Positions 25,646 through 33,709 of a stretch of DNA of 56,196 bases are shown here, in pieces. Numbering within the stretch: position 1 is the first letter of the stretch; every line of letters starts with the position of its first letter. The position numbers and the translations under genes were made by a program. Source of the stretch: JBNKFV01 sp050290265 (GTDB lineage: Bacteria; Pseudomonadota; Gammaproteobacteria; Pseudomonadales; Cellvibrionaceae); the NCBI GenBank assembly GCA_050290265.1, contig JBNKHI010000018.1, forward strand, positions 1 through 56,196, in the 5' to 3' direction. The notes below the pieces were generated by a model. It ran no database searches, had not been told where the DNA came from, and worked only from the letters and a program-made list of their open reading frames with translations.

Positions 25646-26548
25646 CTAGTAAATATCTTGCGCCAGGCCTTTATCGCGAACAGCTTTGGTGCGCTCGCGG
25701 CGACCGGCTTCTATTGCTTTGCGTGCCTCCGGTATTTCTTCAGAAGGGGGCATGGCAGCGATAATGCCATCGAAGATTTCGCGCAGCTCATCTTTAAATT
25801 CTGGGTGTGAAAAGATGTAGTAGCGATTTTGCTTGATAGCAGCGACAACTTTTTCTCCAACTTCTACTGGATCCATGCCTTGGCGTTGCATATTTTCCAG
25901 CATCTTGGAGAACTCTTCAGTAATCGGTTTCCCGCGCTCAGACAGAGTCTCCGGCCGCACTTCCTCACTGCAATTAATATGGCTGTCTACTAAGCCGGGG
26001 CACAAAATAGATACACCAATGTTGTGGTCTGCCAGGCTGTAGCGCAATGATTCGCTCAAGCCGCGCACGGCAAATTTGGTCGTGTTATAGATACCTGGAA
26101 TAGGGCTTGCGATAAAACAGGCCATTGAGGCCGTATTCACAATATGTCCGGGCTCTCCTCTGGCGATCATACGCTTGGAAAATGTCATCACACCGTTGAT
26201 AACGCCATGCAGGTTGACGCCCAATAGCCAGTCCCAATCGTCATAGCTACTGTCTTGTATGGTTTCAAATAAGTTAACACCAGCATTGTTAAATACCAGA
26301 GATACATTGCCGAATTTGGCTTCCACGGCATCGGCTGCGCGCGCAAAGTCTTCTCGCGAAGCAACGTCTAGCGTCACGGCCATAGCGTTGTCTGAATTGA
26401 GTTGCTTAATCGCGTCGTCCAGGCATTTTTGATTGATATCGGCAATGGCTACTTTACAGCCTTCAGCGAGTAAAACTTTGGCTAAACCCAATCCAATACC
26501 ATTGGCACCGCCAGTAATAAACGCTGTTTTTCCAGATAAGTCTTTCAT
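25646..26548 (-). CDS. short-chain dehydrogenase/reductase (SDR)
   Basis: Classical SDR of 300 aa. The nucleotide-binding TGGANGIGLGLA is at residues 12-23, the structural motif is NNAGV, and the catalytic site is a Ser in TASMACF with YNTTK. The Asp after the second strand (ADINQ) favours NAD(H). The C-terminal extension rich in Arg/Glu (EARKAIEAGRRERTKAV) is also seen in its neighbour. The substrate is unknown. It starts 5 bp after the related SDR gene, so the two are co-transcribed and probably arose by duplication. Confidence 0.9.
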   Translation of the reverse strand: MKDLSGKTAFITGGANGIGLGLAKVLLAEGCKVAIADINQKCLDDAIKQLNSDNAMAVTLDVASREDFARAADAVEAKFGNVSLVFNNAGVNLFETIQDSSYDDWDWLLGVNLHGVINGVMTFSKRMIARGEPGHIVNTASMACFIASPIPGIYNTTKFAVRGLSESLRYSLADHNIGVSILCPGLVDSHINCSEEVRPETLSERGKPITEEFSKMLENMQRQGMDPVEVGEKVVAAIKQNRYYIFSHPEFKDELREIFDGIIAAMPPSEEIPEARKAIEAGRRERTKAVRDKGLAQDIY

Positions 26549-26553
26549 TATTT

Positions 26554-27471
26554 TTATTCTCCTTTGGTTTCGGATTTATTGCTGTGACGGGCAATCTCTT
26601 CGCTAAACACTGGGTTAAACAGTAGCATGCCAAAGTTCTCATGCAGGCCTGGGTCTTCCGGGATGTCAGGAATAGCACTTACCATGGCTTTGGTTCTTTC
26701 CTCAACACCTTTACGGAATTCGCTATGAGTGAGAATGTACAGTTCATTATTTTCTATGCCATCACAAACGCGGTTGCCAATGGCTTCGGCTTCTTTAAAC
26801 AAATGTGCGAGCACATTGATGTTTTGGCGGCGTTTATCGGTTTCCGCATAACCAGTATCTGCTAATTCTGCTGGGCGTGTTTTTCCCGCCTCATTGATAT
26901 TGGATTGCACTGGCCCAGGGCAAAACGCCGACACCATAATGCCTTTTGGCTCCAATTCGCCGCGCATGGCCTCACTCATGCCGATAACCGCAGCCTTAGT
27001 CGTGGTGTAAATAACAGCACCGGGATGTGGCATCAGGCCAGACATTGACGCAGTACTGACGATATGGCCACCTTCGCCGTGCGCAAGCATTTTCGGTAGC
27101 AGAGTGGCGACTCCGTTAATAACGCCCACCAAGTTCACGTTTACCGTCCAGTCCCAGTCACTAAAACTGGCAAGCTCAACAGGGCCAACCACTGCAACAC
27201 CGGCATTGTTTACCAGTATGTGCACGTTACCAAAACGCTCTTCTGCTGCATCTACAGCCTGGGCGTAAGCCGTGCGATCTGTCACATCAAGTTTAAGCGT
27301 GAGCACGTTGTCTGTGCTACCCAGCTCTTCTTGCGCACTGGCCAGATGGTCATCGCGAATGTCGGCTATTACTACGTTGGCACCTCGTTTGAGTAGAGCT
27401 TTACTGATGCCAAGGCCAATGCCGCTTGCACCGCCAGTCACAAAAGCTGTTTTTCCACTGATATCGGTCAT
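26554..27471 (-). CDS. short-chain dehydrogenase/reductase (SDR)
   Basis: Classical SDR of 305 aa, paralogous to the gene just downstream. It has TGGASGIGLGIS at the N-terminus, NNAGVAVVGP, catalytic Ser in TASMSGLM, YTTTK, and ADIRDD as the NAD-selective loop. The C-terminal part EFRKGVEERTKAMVSAIPDIP parallels that of the partner protein. It is the first gene of the minus-strand pair and divergent from a LysR-type gene. The substrate is not determinable; members of this group act on alcohols, steroids or hydroxy-acyl compounds. Confidence 0.9.
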   Translation of the reverse strand: MTDISGKTAFVTGGASGIGLGISKALLKRGANVVIADIRDDHLASAQEELGSTDNVLTLKLDVTDRTAYAQAVDAAEERFGNVHILVNNAGVAVVGPVELASFSDWDWTVNVNLVGVINGVATLLPKMLAHGEGGHIVSTASMSGLMPHPGAVIYTTTKAAVIGMSEAMRGELEPKGIMVSAFCPGPVQSNINEAGKTRPAELADTGYAETDKRRQNINVLAHLFKEAEAIGNRVCDGIENNELYILTHSEFRKGVEERTKAMVSAIPDIPEDPGLHENFGMLLFNPVFSEEIARHSNKSETKGE

Positions 27472-27513
27472 GTTGTTTCCTTATTGTAATAATTGTTGTT
27501 AACGCAAATAATT

Positions 27514-27530
27514 TAACCGGTAGCGGGTTA
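27514..27530. promoter_or_regulatory. candidate LysR operator (inverted repeat)
   Basis: TAACC-GGTAGCG-GGTTA is a dyad within the 228-bp divergent region between the SDR pair and the LysR gene. It has the T-N-A type symmetry of LysR-family sites. Confidence 0.4.
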
Positions 27531-27699
27531 TGCTGTAGTTACGAAACCCCTTACGATATAAACCCGTTAGGACTTAAGGCATTTACTATTAACCAGTAAT
27601 AAACTAATACTTGTTTATACTGACTAAAGACACTGTGACAGATCCTTCTGCTATTTCGGTTTCTATTTTTTATCTGTAGACCCTATATAAGAGCGTGGT

Positions 27700-28599
27700 A
27701 TGACAATAACAAATAAAGTTGACCCCAATTCCTTAATGCTGTTTTACAACGTTGTCAGCGCGGGTAGTCTGGCAAAAGCCAGCGATATTATCGGTATCCC
27801 CAAATCGACTATTAGCCGAAAGTTGCGACTGCTGGAAAGCCAGTTGCAAGTTGTATTGCTTAAACGTGGTGCTCAAGGCATTAAGCTTACAGAGGCTGGC
27901 GAAGCGATCATGAGCCATTGTCAGCGTATCCATTGCGAAGTGCAGCTCACGGAAGAAATCGCCAGCGAAATTATGTCCGAGCCTACTGGAAAGCTTCGTA
28001 TTAGCATGCCGCGTGCATTTGGTGCCATGGCTATCTCCCGTGTTATTGCCCGTGTAGGCAATCGTTTTCCGCGTTTAACGCAAGAAATATTTGTCACTAA
28101 CGACCCCATTAATGTGGGTACCGACCCGTTCGACATCGCGATACAGGTCGGGCACCTGGGTAACGATAATGTACCCAGCCGTCTGCTCACAAAGTTAGAA
28201 CATGGCTTTTACGCCAGCCCTGAATTCTTAAAAGATCGCCCGTTACCCAAAACAGAACGCGACCTGGCTAACTTCCCGCGTATTCTTTTGTCGCAATACG
28301 TCGGTGGGCATGAACTCTGGCCTGAGGGCCTTGACGACCCAGACGATCCTTATTTACGTGCTACGGTATCTGATGTCTCAACAACAATGCAGTTAGTCAC
28401 GTTTGGCATGGGCGTATCGATTTTGCCGGTTAAGTTTTGTGACGCCCTTGTTGAGCGCGGTGAACTTGTACGCTTGTTGCCTGATTTTCCTTTGCCGTCT
28501 TTCAGTGCTTATGCATCTTATCTGGAGCATCGGCATCAACCTGCGCGGTTGCGTGCCTTTATGGATGCGCTCGTGGAAGAGTTCAGCACCAACTGGTAA
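27700..28599 (+). CDS. LysR-family transcriptional regulator
   Basis: Regulator of 299 aa with the N-terminal HTH (LMLFYNVVSAGSLAKASDI, then PKSTISRKLRLLESQL) and the effector domain of the CrgA/AaeR-like group (GKLRISMPRAFG, then DIAIQVGHLGNDNVPSRLL). It is divergent from the twin SDR genes, which it probably controls. The LysR-like dyad at 27514-27530 lies between them. The effector is unknown. Confidence 0.9.
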   Translation: MTITNKVDPNSLMLFYNVVSAGSLAKASDIIGIPKSTISRKLRLLESQLQVVLLKRGAQGIKLTEAGEAIMSHCQRIHCEVQLTEEIASEIMSEPTGKLRISMPRAFGAMAISRVIARVGNRFPRLTQEIFVTNDPINVGTDPFDIAIQVGHLGNDNVPSRLLTKLEHGFYASPEFLKDRPLPKTERDLANFPRILLSQYVGGHELWPEGLDDPDDPYLRATVSDVSTTMQLVTFGMGVSILPVKFCDALVERGELVRLLPDFPLPSFSAYASYLEHRHQPARLRAFMDALVEEFSTNW

Positions 28600-29124
28600 T
28601 TATTGTTGTTTGAATAAGTTGAAGCTGATTGTAGAGGCAAGTTCTACAGAATTGAATGATTTTGGCGTTCCATATTTGTAACACCTGCTTCCATTTTTAC
28701 CCTTCGCCTAGTGGCGGTCTGTGCTGAGTGCGCGTTGGTGCAGGCTGGCGGGGTGCTTATCGAAAATTGACTCGCTAGCTTTTGCAGTCATCTCGTGGGT
28801 AACCATTCTCTAAATAAGCCTTCGTCTCGCATTTTTGTTTTGTCCGTGCATTAGCAGGTTTGTAATTCCCGTTGATATTGATAGCTGTAAATACGTTGTA
28901 GTGGCATGAGGGTTAACATTACTTTTGGTGTCAGACCTAGATATGCAGACGGGGTGAGTACTACCGTTACGTCATGTGACCATGGCTGGCTGCCACAGCC
29001 ATCAGTATGGATTCCAGTGTTGTAACTTATTCACCGGGCTAAATTGTCGTAATATAAGGCGCGTCAAGTCGGCCCGATTATGTCGTGTCGGCTTTACCTC
29101 ATTTTTTGATAAGGATATAAAATA
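28600..29124. other. 525-bp intergenic region
   Basis: No supportable gene. A perfect 7-bp inverted repeat (ATGGCTG / CAGCCAT, 7-nt loop) lies near 28980-29003 without a T-run. The sequence just before 29125 (AAGGATAT) is the ribosome binding site of the next gene. Confidence 0.4.
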
Positions 29125-30603
29125 ATGACAAAGAAGTTAGTGCTAGGCCCTATCCTAGGGCTTGAATCCGATACTCTCTACACCGTTACCTTTGTTACCG
29201 ATAAGTCTGCCGCCCACGCTGCAGTGGCTTATTCCGGTGATAATGCATCTGCCGCTACCTTAATCGGTGAAATTTATTCTGGCAAAGTTTGGCGCGCGGA
29301 ACTGAAGATTTCGGCTGGTAACCCTAGTCATGTGCAATACAACGTCTCTGTCGATGCTGAAATTATGCTCGATAAGTCTGGCCGCAGCTGCTGGACGTTT
29401 TATGTGCCTGGCAGCAGTGAAAAACCCAAATTTGCCTATGCATCTTGTAACGGCTTTTCAGACTACAAGTTAATGACGTCTACGGAAGAGCCCTACAAGC
29501 TGTGGCAGGATATGGAAACTGAGCATTTAGCGTCGCCGTTTTCATTGCTGTTGTTAGGCGGTGATCAGATCTATGCAGATTCGATATGGACGCAACTGGG
29601 GTCATTAAAAGCCTGGAATGAACTGGGGCGCAAAGAAAAAATTAAACGCAAAGCTACAAAAGAGATTCGATCTCAAGTCGACAGGTTTTTCAGTGAGTTA
29701 TATGTAGACCGGTGGAGCAAAGAGCCTATCGCATCTATGCTCGCGTCAATACCTTCTATCATGATGTGGGATGACCACGACATTTTTGACGGTTGGGGCA
29801 GCTATCCTGACGACCTTCATACCTGCGATATTTATAAGGCGATTTTTGCTGCAGCCAGAAAACATTTTGCACTGTTACAGGTTCGTGGCAGTGAAAATAA
29901 TTCATTGCTCGCTGCAGCTGCAGATACTCACTTCTCCATGGCAGTGACTTTTCGCGGTTACAACATTCTGGCTTTGGATAATCGCTCTGAAAGAACCCTT
30001 AAACAGGTGATGAGTAAGGATCACTGGTCAGATGTGATCCGTTATTTGGATACCGACTGTCATCAGGGAGATTTACTGGTTTTAAGTGCCGTACCGGTTG
30101 TGTATCGGGATTTTTCCTTTGCGGAGAGTGTGGTTGACGCCACGCCTTGGGAAGAAGAACTAACGGATGATCTTAAAGACCATTGGCGAGCCAAAGAACA
30201 CGAAGGCGAGCGGTTAAAGCTCATTATGCGTTTGCTGGACAATGCCAGTGCGCGAAATGCCAAGACGGTGATTTTATCTGGCGATGTGCATGTAGGTTGT
30301 TTAGGTATTATTCGGGACTCAAGAACAGAGGAGCCTGTCAGTATTCATCAAGTTGTGTCATCGGGCATCGTGCATCCGGCACCTTCCTATCTGCAATGGT
30401 TAGGCATATTTTCAGTGACGAATGATGATTTGGAATACCTGGAAGAAACGCGAGCGATTACGGCAGACATGCTGAAGCCACATGGTTCTAATAAATATAT
30501 TAGAGCGCGTAATTTTGTGACCCTGCTTGAGGGCAGCGATGCAAAATTGTGGGTTAACTGGATTTGTGAAAGTAAAGATAAGCCGGCGTTCCCACTCCAG
30601 TAG
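29125..30603 (+). CDS. PhoD-like phosphatase (alkaline phosphatase D family)
   Basis: Metallophosphoesterase-like protein of 492 aa. The PhoD-like domain spans roughly residues 105-480, with metal-binding segments ASCNGFSDYK, LLGGDQIYADSIW, MMWDDHDIFDGWGSY and VILSGDVHVG. There is no signal peptide, so unlike secreted PhoD it appears cytoplasmic. Such PhoD-like proteins in gammaproteobacteria are poorly characterised. It stands alone, after a long intergenic region. The substrate is unknown. Confidence 0.88.
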   Translation: MTKKLVLGPILGLESDTLYTVTFVTDKSAAHAAVAYSGDNASAATLIGEIYSGKVWRAELKISAGNPSHVQYNVSVDAEIMLDKSGRSCWTFYVPGSSEKPKFAYASCNGFSDYKLMTSTEEPYKLWQDMETEHLASPFSLLLLGGDQIYADSIWTQLGSLKAWNELGRKEKIKRKATKEIRSQVDRFFSELYVDRWSKEPIASMLASIPSIMMWDDHDIFDGWGSYPDDLHTCDIYKAIFAAARKHFALLQVRGSENNSLLAAAADTHFSMAVTFRGYNILALDNRSERTLKQVMSKDHWSDVIRYLDTDCHQGDLLVLSAVPVVYRDFSFAESVVDATPWEEELTDDLKDHWRAKEHEGERLKLIMRLLDNASARNAKTVILSGDVHVGCLGIIRDSRTEEPVSIHQVVSSGIVHPAPSYLQWLGIFSVTNDDLEYLEETRAITADMLKPHGSNKYIRARNFVTLLEGSDAKLWVNWICESKDKPAFPLQ

Positions 30604-30932
30604 GTGTGCGTAAAACGAAACTGTTGGGGTAGCGGTTGAATTCCATAAAAACTAGTGTATATAATAACAAACGTTACAATAATTTATAAATGCTAGACGT
30701 TCTGCTTATCCACAAGGCTACAGGCTTTATTGCAGGCAGCTGTTCTGGGTGCTTCTACGTTGTTTTTAACCAGATCGTACCCAGTGCAAGTTATTGCTCT
30801 GCCTGTACAAGCTTTGTAGCTAGCTCCAAGTGAAGACTATAGCTGACGCGTCAAAGGTTTTCGGCAGTCTTGCGGCGTATGAATCAGCGTGCGTTTACAC
30901 ATAGGTAATGTCTCTCTTAAAGGGTGAAAATA
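30604..30932. other. intergenic region upstream of the NTF2/QorB/SDR/PQQ cluster
   Basis: No supportable gene. The region contains a sigma70-like promoter (listed separately) and otherwise no clear structure. The ribosome binding site AAAGGG lies before ATG 30933. Confidence 0.4.
30636..30665 (+). promoter_or_regulatory. candidate sigma70 promoter
   Basis: TTGAAT and TATAAT separated by 18 bp. It would give a transcript with a 5' leader of about 260 nt reading into the cluster starting at 30933. Confidence 0.4.
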
Positions 30933-31421
30933 ATGATAAGTGTTGAAGACAGATTTGGTTTGCAAGACCTACTTGCAGCTTACAGCTGGACACTCGATAC
31001 AGGTGACGCAGAGGGCCTTGTAGGCTGCTTTACAGAAGACTGCGAACTGGTAGAGGAAGTGTTTGAAGATCCTGATTACTGGCGTGGTCACGACGGTATT
31101 CGCGCTCTTGTCGCTCACTATGGAAATGCTCCGGGTTTCCCTGGTCGTCAGCATCATGCCACGCAATCTCAATTTACGCCCATGGCAGATGGTGCAGTGA
31201 ATATTCGATCTTTTGCGTTTGTGACTGAGTGTCATGGCGAGCCACCTTATCTGCTGCGCTTTGCTGGCTGGTATGAGGATATTGCGGTGAAAGTTGAAGG
31301 TCGCTGGAAATTTAAGCGTCGTGCTATTCGTTTGTGGGATGGCGCTGTACTTGAAAATTTTCCCGGACATGGCGATTGGAAACCCCGCAAAAGACCTGAT
31401 TCCTTAGTGATTAAAAAATAA
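30933..31421 (+). CDS. SnoaL/NTF2-like protein
   Basis: Small cone-shaped-fold protein of 162 aa, like SnoaL-4/bile-acid 7-alpha dehydratase-type domains: VEDRFGLQDLLAAYSWTLDTGD, then DYWRGHDGIRALVAHY and HHATQSQFTP. NTF2-like proteins of this kind include dehydratases, isomerases and ring-hydroxylating dioxygenase beta-like proteins; no specific reaction can be assigned. ATG 30933 is chosen because AAAGGG sits 8 nt upstream; a GTG at 30924 is less likely. It heads a run of five plus-strand genes ending in a PQQ dehydrogenase. Confidence 0.8.
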   Translation: MISVEDRFGLQDLLAAYSWTLDTGDAEGLVGCFTEDCELVEEVFEDPDYWRGHDGIRALVAHYGNAPGFPGRQHHATQSQFTPMADGAVNIRSFAFVTECHGEPPYLLRFAGWYEDIAVKVEGRWKFKRRAIRLWDGAVLENFPGHGDWKPRKRPDSLVIKK

Positions 31422-31477
31422 TAAGTCTTGTTTTTTGTTTTAAAACAATAGGTTATAAGAATAATGTAAGGTGATTT

Positions 31478-32389
31478 ATGAAAATAATTGTAACCGGTGC
31501 TTCAGGTAAATTTGGTCGTGCAGCCGCTGAGTTATTAATGGAAAAAATTCCACCGGCCGATTTGATTCTCACTACACGTGATACCACAAAACTTGCAGAT
31601 TTGGCTGCTCGTGGTGCGCAAGTACGCTTTGCTGATTTCGATAAACCTGAGTCACTGGTTGATGCATTTGCAGGTGGCGAGCGCATGTTGTTGATTAGTA
31701 CGGCCCGTGTGGGTACACGTGTAGGCCAGCATAAAAATGCGATCGATGCTGGTGTTTCTGCAGGGGTTAAGCACGTGGTGTATACCTCTGTGGTTGGCGC
31801 AGCGAATCCAGCGAATCCGGCTATTGTAAAGCTGGACCATCGTGCTACCGAAGAGTTGATGGAAGCGTCGGGTATGGCTTGGACGCATTTGCGTGACAGC
31901 CAATACTCAGAAGCTATTTCACAAGTCGTGGCACCCATTGCCATTTCATTGGGCGAGCAGCCAGGCAGTGCAGGGGATGGCGAAATTGCGTTTGTTTCTC
32001 GCGACGATTGTGTGGCATGCGCGGTAGCTGTGTTAACAGGTGAAGGGCATGAAAATAAGGCCTATGACTTAACGGGGCCAGAAATGCTCTCGTTTCCCAA
32101 AGCTATCGCTATGATTGCCGAGCTAAGCGGTAAACCCATTACCTACAAATACGTGACTGATCAGGATATGCAAGATCATTTTGATCGTCTTGGTTTTCCT
32201 CGTCATGCCAGTGATGCACCGGTTAATCCAGCAATGCCCTGGTCAAGCGATGACATGGTGACCTTTGAACAGGCCATACGCGAGGGTATCTTTGCAGTGC
32301 AGTCGGACAATGTTGAAAAACTAACAGGTAAAAAGCCCAAGTCATTACGCGAAGTATTACAGGCAGAACAGCCAAATTGGCCAACCTAA
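31478..32389 (+). CDS. NAD(P)H:quinone oxidoreductase-like / NmrA-type atypical SDR
   Basis: Protein of 303 aa similar to QorB/YtfG. It has a Rossmann motif VTGASGKFGRAAAELL at the N-terminus, LLISTARVGTRVGQHKNAIDAG, and KHVVYTSVVGAA in place of a classical SDR catalytic tetrad. It also has the family region SRDDCVACAVAVLTGEGHENK followed by YDLTGPE. QorB reduces quinones with NADPH; other NmrA-like members only sense nucleotides. It is the second gene of the cluster, 56 bp after the SnoaL-like gene, with AAGGTG before ATG 31478. Confidence 0.85.
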   Translation: MKIIVTGASGKFGRAAAELLMEKIPPADLILTTRDTTKLADLAARGAQVRFADFDKPESLVDAFAGGERMLLISTARVGTRVGQHKNAIDAGVSAGVKHVVYTSVVGAANPANPAIVKLDHRATEELMEASGMAWTHLRDSQYSEAISQVVAPIAISLGEQPGSAGDGEIAFVSRDDCVACAVAVLTGEGHENKAYDLTGPEMLSFPKAIAMIAELSGKPITYKYVTDQDMQDHFDRLGFPRHASDAPVNPAMPWSSDDMVTFEQAIREGIFAVQSDNVEKLTGKKPKSLREVLQAEQPNWPT

Positions 32390-32451
32390 ACGAGTTTTTA
32401 TTGACGACCACTCCATCCAATAATCATAACGATAATTAAGGGAGCAGAATA

Positions 32452-33198
32452 ATGCGTTTTCTCGACAAAGTAGTTGTAGTGCTTGGCGGTAACAGCGGTA
32501 TTGGTTTAGCAACAGCACAAGCCTTTGCTCGTGAAGGTGCCAAACTGGTCATTACTGGCCGTAGTGAAAAAACACTGGCAGAAGCTGCTACCGCGATTGG
32601 TGGTGATGTAATGGCGCTGCAATCTGATATCGCCGATTTGGAGCAACTTGATGCGGTGATGGCGGCGACCAAAAAAGCTCATGGAAAAATTGATGTTTTG
32701 GTGGTTAATGCTGGCGTGGGTAACTTCAAACCCATTGAACAAATAGACGAGGCCTATTGGGATAATATGATCGGCATTAATTTGAAAGGTCATTTTTTTG
32801 CAGCCCAAAAAGGCCTGGCTTTAATGTCGTCGGGTAGTGCAATCGTTTTTATTTCGTCTATCGGGCACCTCAAAGGTATGGCCGGTAACAGTGTATACGC
32901 AGCTTCCAAAGCCGGTGTTAGGGCTTTAGCCCGCAATATTGGTGCGGAAGTGGTCGACCGGGGTATCCGCGTAAACTGTATTAGCCCTGGCCCCATCGAT
33001 ACGCCAATTATGACCCGTTCTAACATACCTGCCGAAGATTTGGCTGGGTTTAAAGAGATGCTTTCCCAGCAAGTACCTATGAAACGGTTCGGTACCTCAG
33101 ACGAAGTTGCCAATGCGGTGTTGTTTTTAGCATCGTCCGAATCGTCTTATATAACGGGTGTTGATCTCATTATTGATGGCGGGACGGTCAGTTTCTAG
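32452..33198 (+). CDS. short-chain dehydrogenase/reductase (SDR)
   Basis: Classical SDR of 248 aa. The cofactor motif GGNSGIGLATAQAF and the TGRSEKTL loop (an Arg, which favours NADPH) are near the N-terminus. The central NAGVGNFKP, catalytic Ser in FISSIGH, and YAASK follow, with C-terminal SPGPIDTPIMTRS and SYITGVDLIIDGG. It is more like general glucose-1-dehydrogenase/FabG-type SDRs than the twin SDRs at 25.6-27.5 kb. AAGGGAG precedes ATG 32452. The substrate is unknown. Confidence 0.92.
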   Translation: MRFLDKVVVVLGGNSGIGLATAQAFAREGAKLVITGRSEKTLAEAATAIGGDVMALQSDIADLEQLDAVMAATKKAHGKIDVLVVNAGVGNFKPIEQIDEAYWDNMIGINLKGHFFAAQKGLALMSSGSAIVFISSIGHLKGMAGNSVYAASKAGVRALARNIGAEVVDRGIRVNCISPGPIDTPIMTRSNIPAEDLAGFKEMLSQQVPMKRFGTSDEVANAVLFLASSESSYITGVDLIIDGGTVSF

Positions 33199-33282
33199 GC
33201 GTCTAGTTTAAACGTGTTATGAATAGTGATGTGCAGCACGTTTGAAACGTTTTAGGGTAAGAAATTTTCGGCGGAGCAGCGT

Positions 33283-33672
33283 ATGGGTTACTCAGAAAAA
33301 GAAAAGCGTAATTTACAAATTGCCACTGATATGTACGAACAGGTGTTGATGTCGTTTAATCCAGCAAACCTGGAAAAATTCTTCCCTGACAATTACAAGC
33401 AGCATGGGGCGTTGGCAACAGATGGTTTGGCAGGGCTACGTGACTTTTTAACCGATGCTCAAACGCGTTTCCCCGATGTGGATTTAAAAATTGTGCGTGC
33501 GTTTGCTGATGATGACTTCGTTATTTTCCATGTTCGCGGTCGCTTGGCACCGACAGAACCAGAAGCCGCCATCGTGGATATTTTTCGCATGGAAAATGAC
33601 AAAATTGCCGAACACTGGGAAGTGATTCAGGAAGTTCCAGAAACGTTGATGCACAACAACGGCATGTTTTAA
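33283..33672 (+). CDS. SnoaL-like (ester cyclase family) protein
   Basis: Small NTF2-like fold protein of 129 aa. The pattern NYKQHGALATDGLAGLRDFL, then FPDVDLKIVRAFADDDFVIFH and IVDIFRMENDKIAEHWEVIQ is typical of the SnoaL-like polyketide cyclase/ester cyclase family. No specific activity can be assigned. It is the second NTF2-like gene of this cluster and unrelated in detail to the first. GCGGAG precedes ATG 33283. The PQQ dehydrogenase starts 37 bp downstream of its stop. Confidence 0.85.
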   Translation: MGYSEKEKRNLQIATDMYEQVLMSFNPANLEKFFPDNYKQHGALATDGLAGLRDFLTDAQTRFPDVDLKIVRAFADDDFVIFHVRGRLAPTEPEAAIVDIFRMENDKIAEHWEVIQEVPETLMHNNGMF

Positions 33673-33709
33673 CGACGATCACTAACAAATACAAAGAGAT
33701 GTGAACCCC

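Noticed and set aside
28978..29005. ATGGCTG/CAGCCAT hairpin as a terminator
   Set aside because: No T-run and no gene end close by; chance or protein site.
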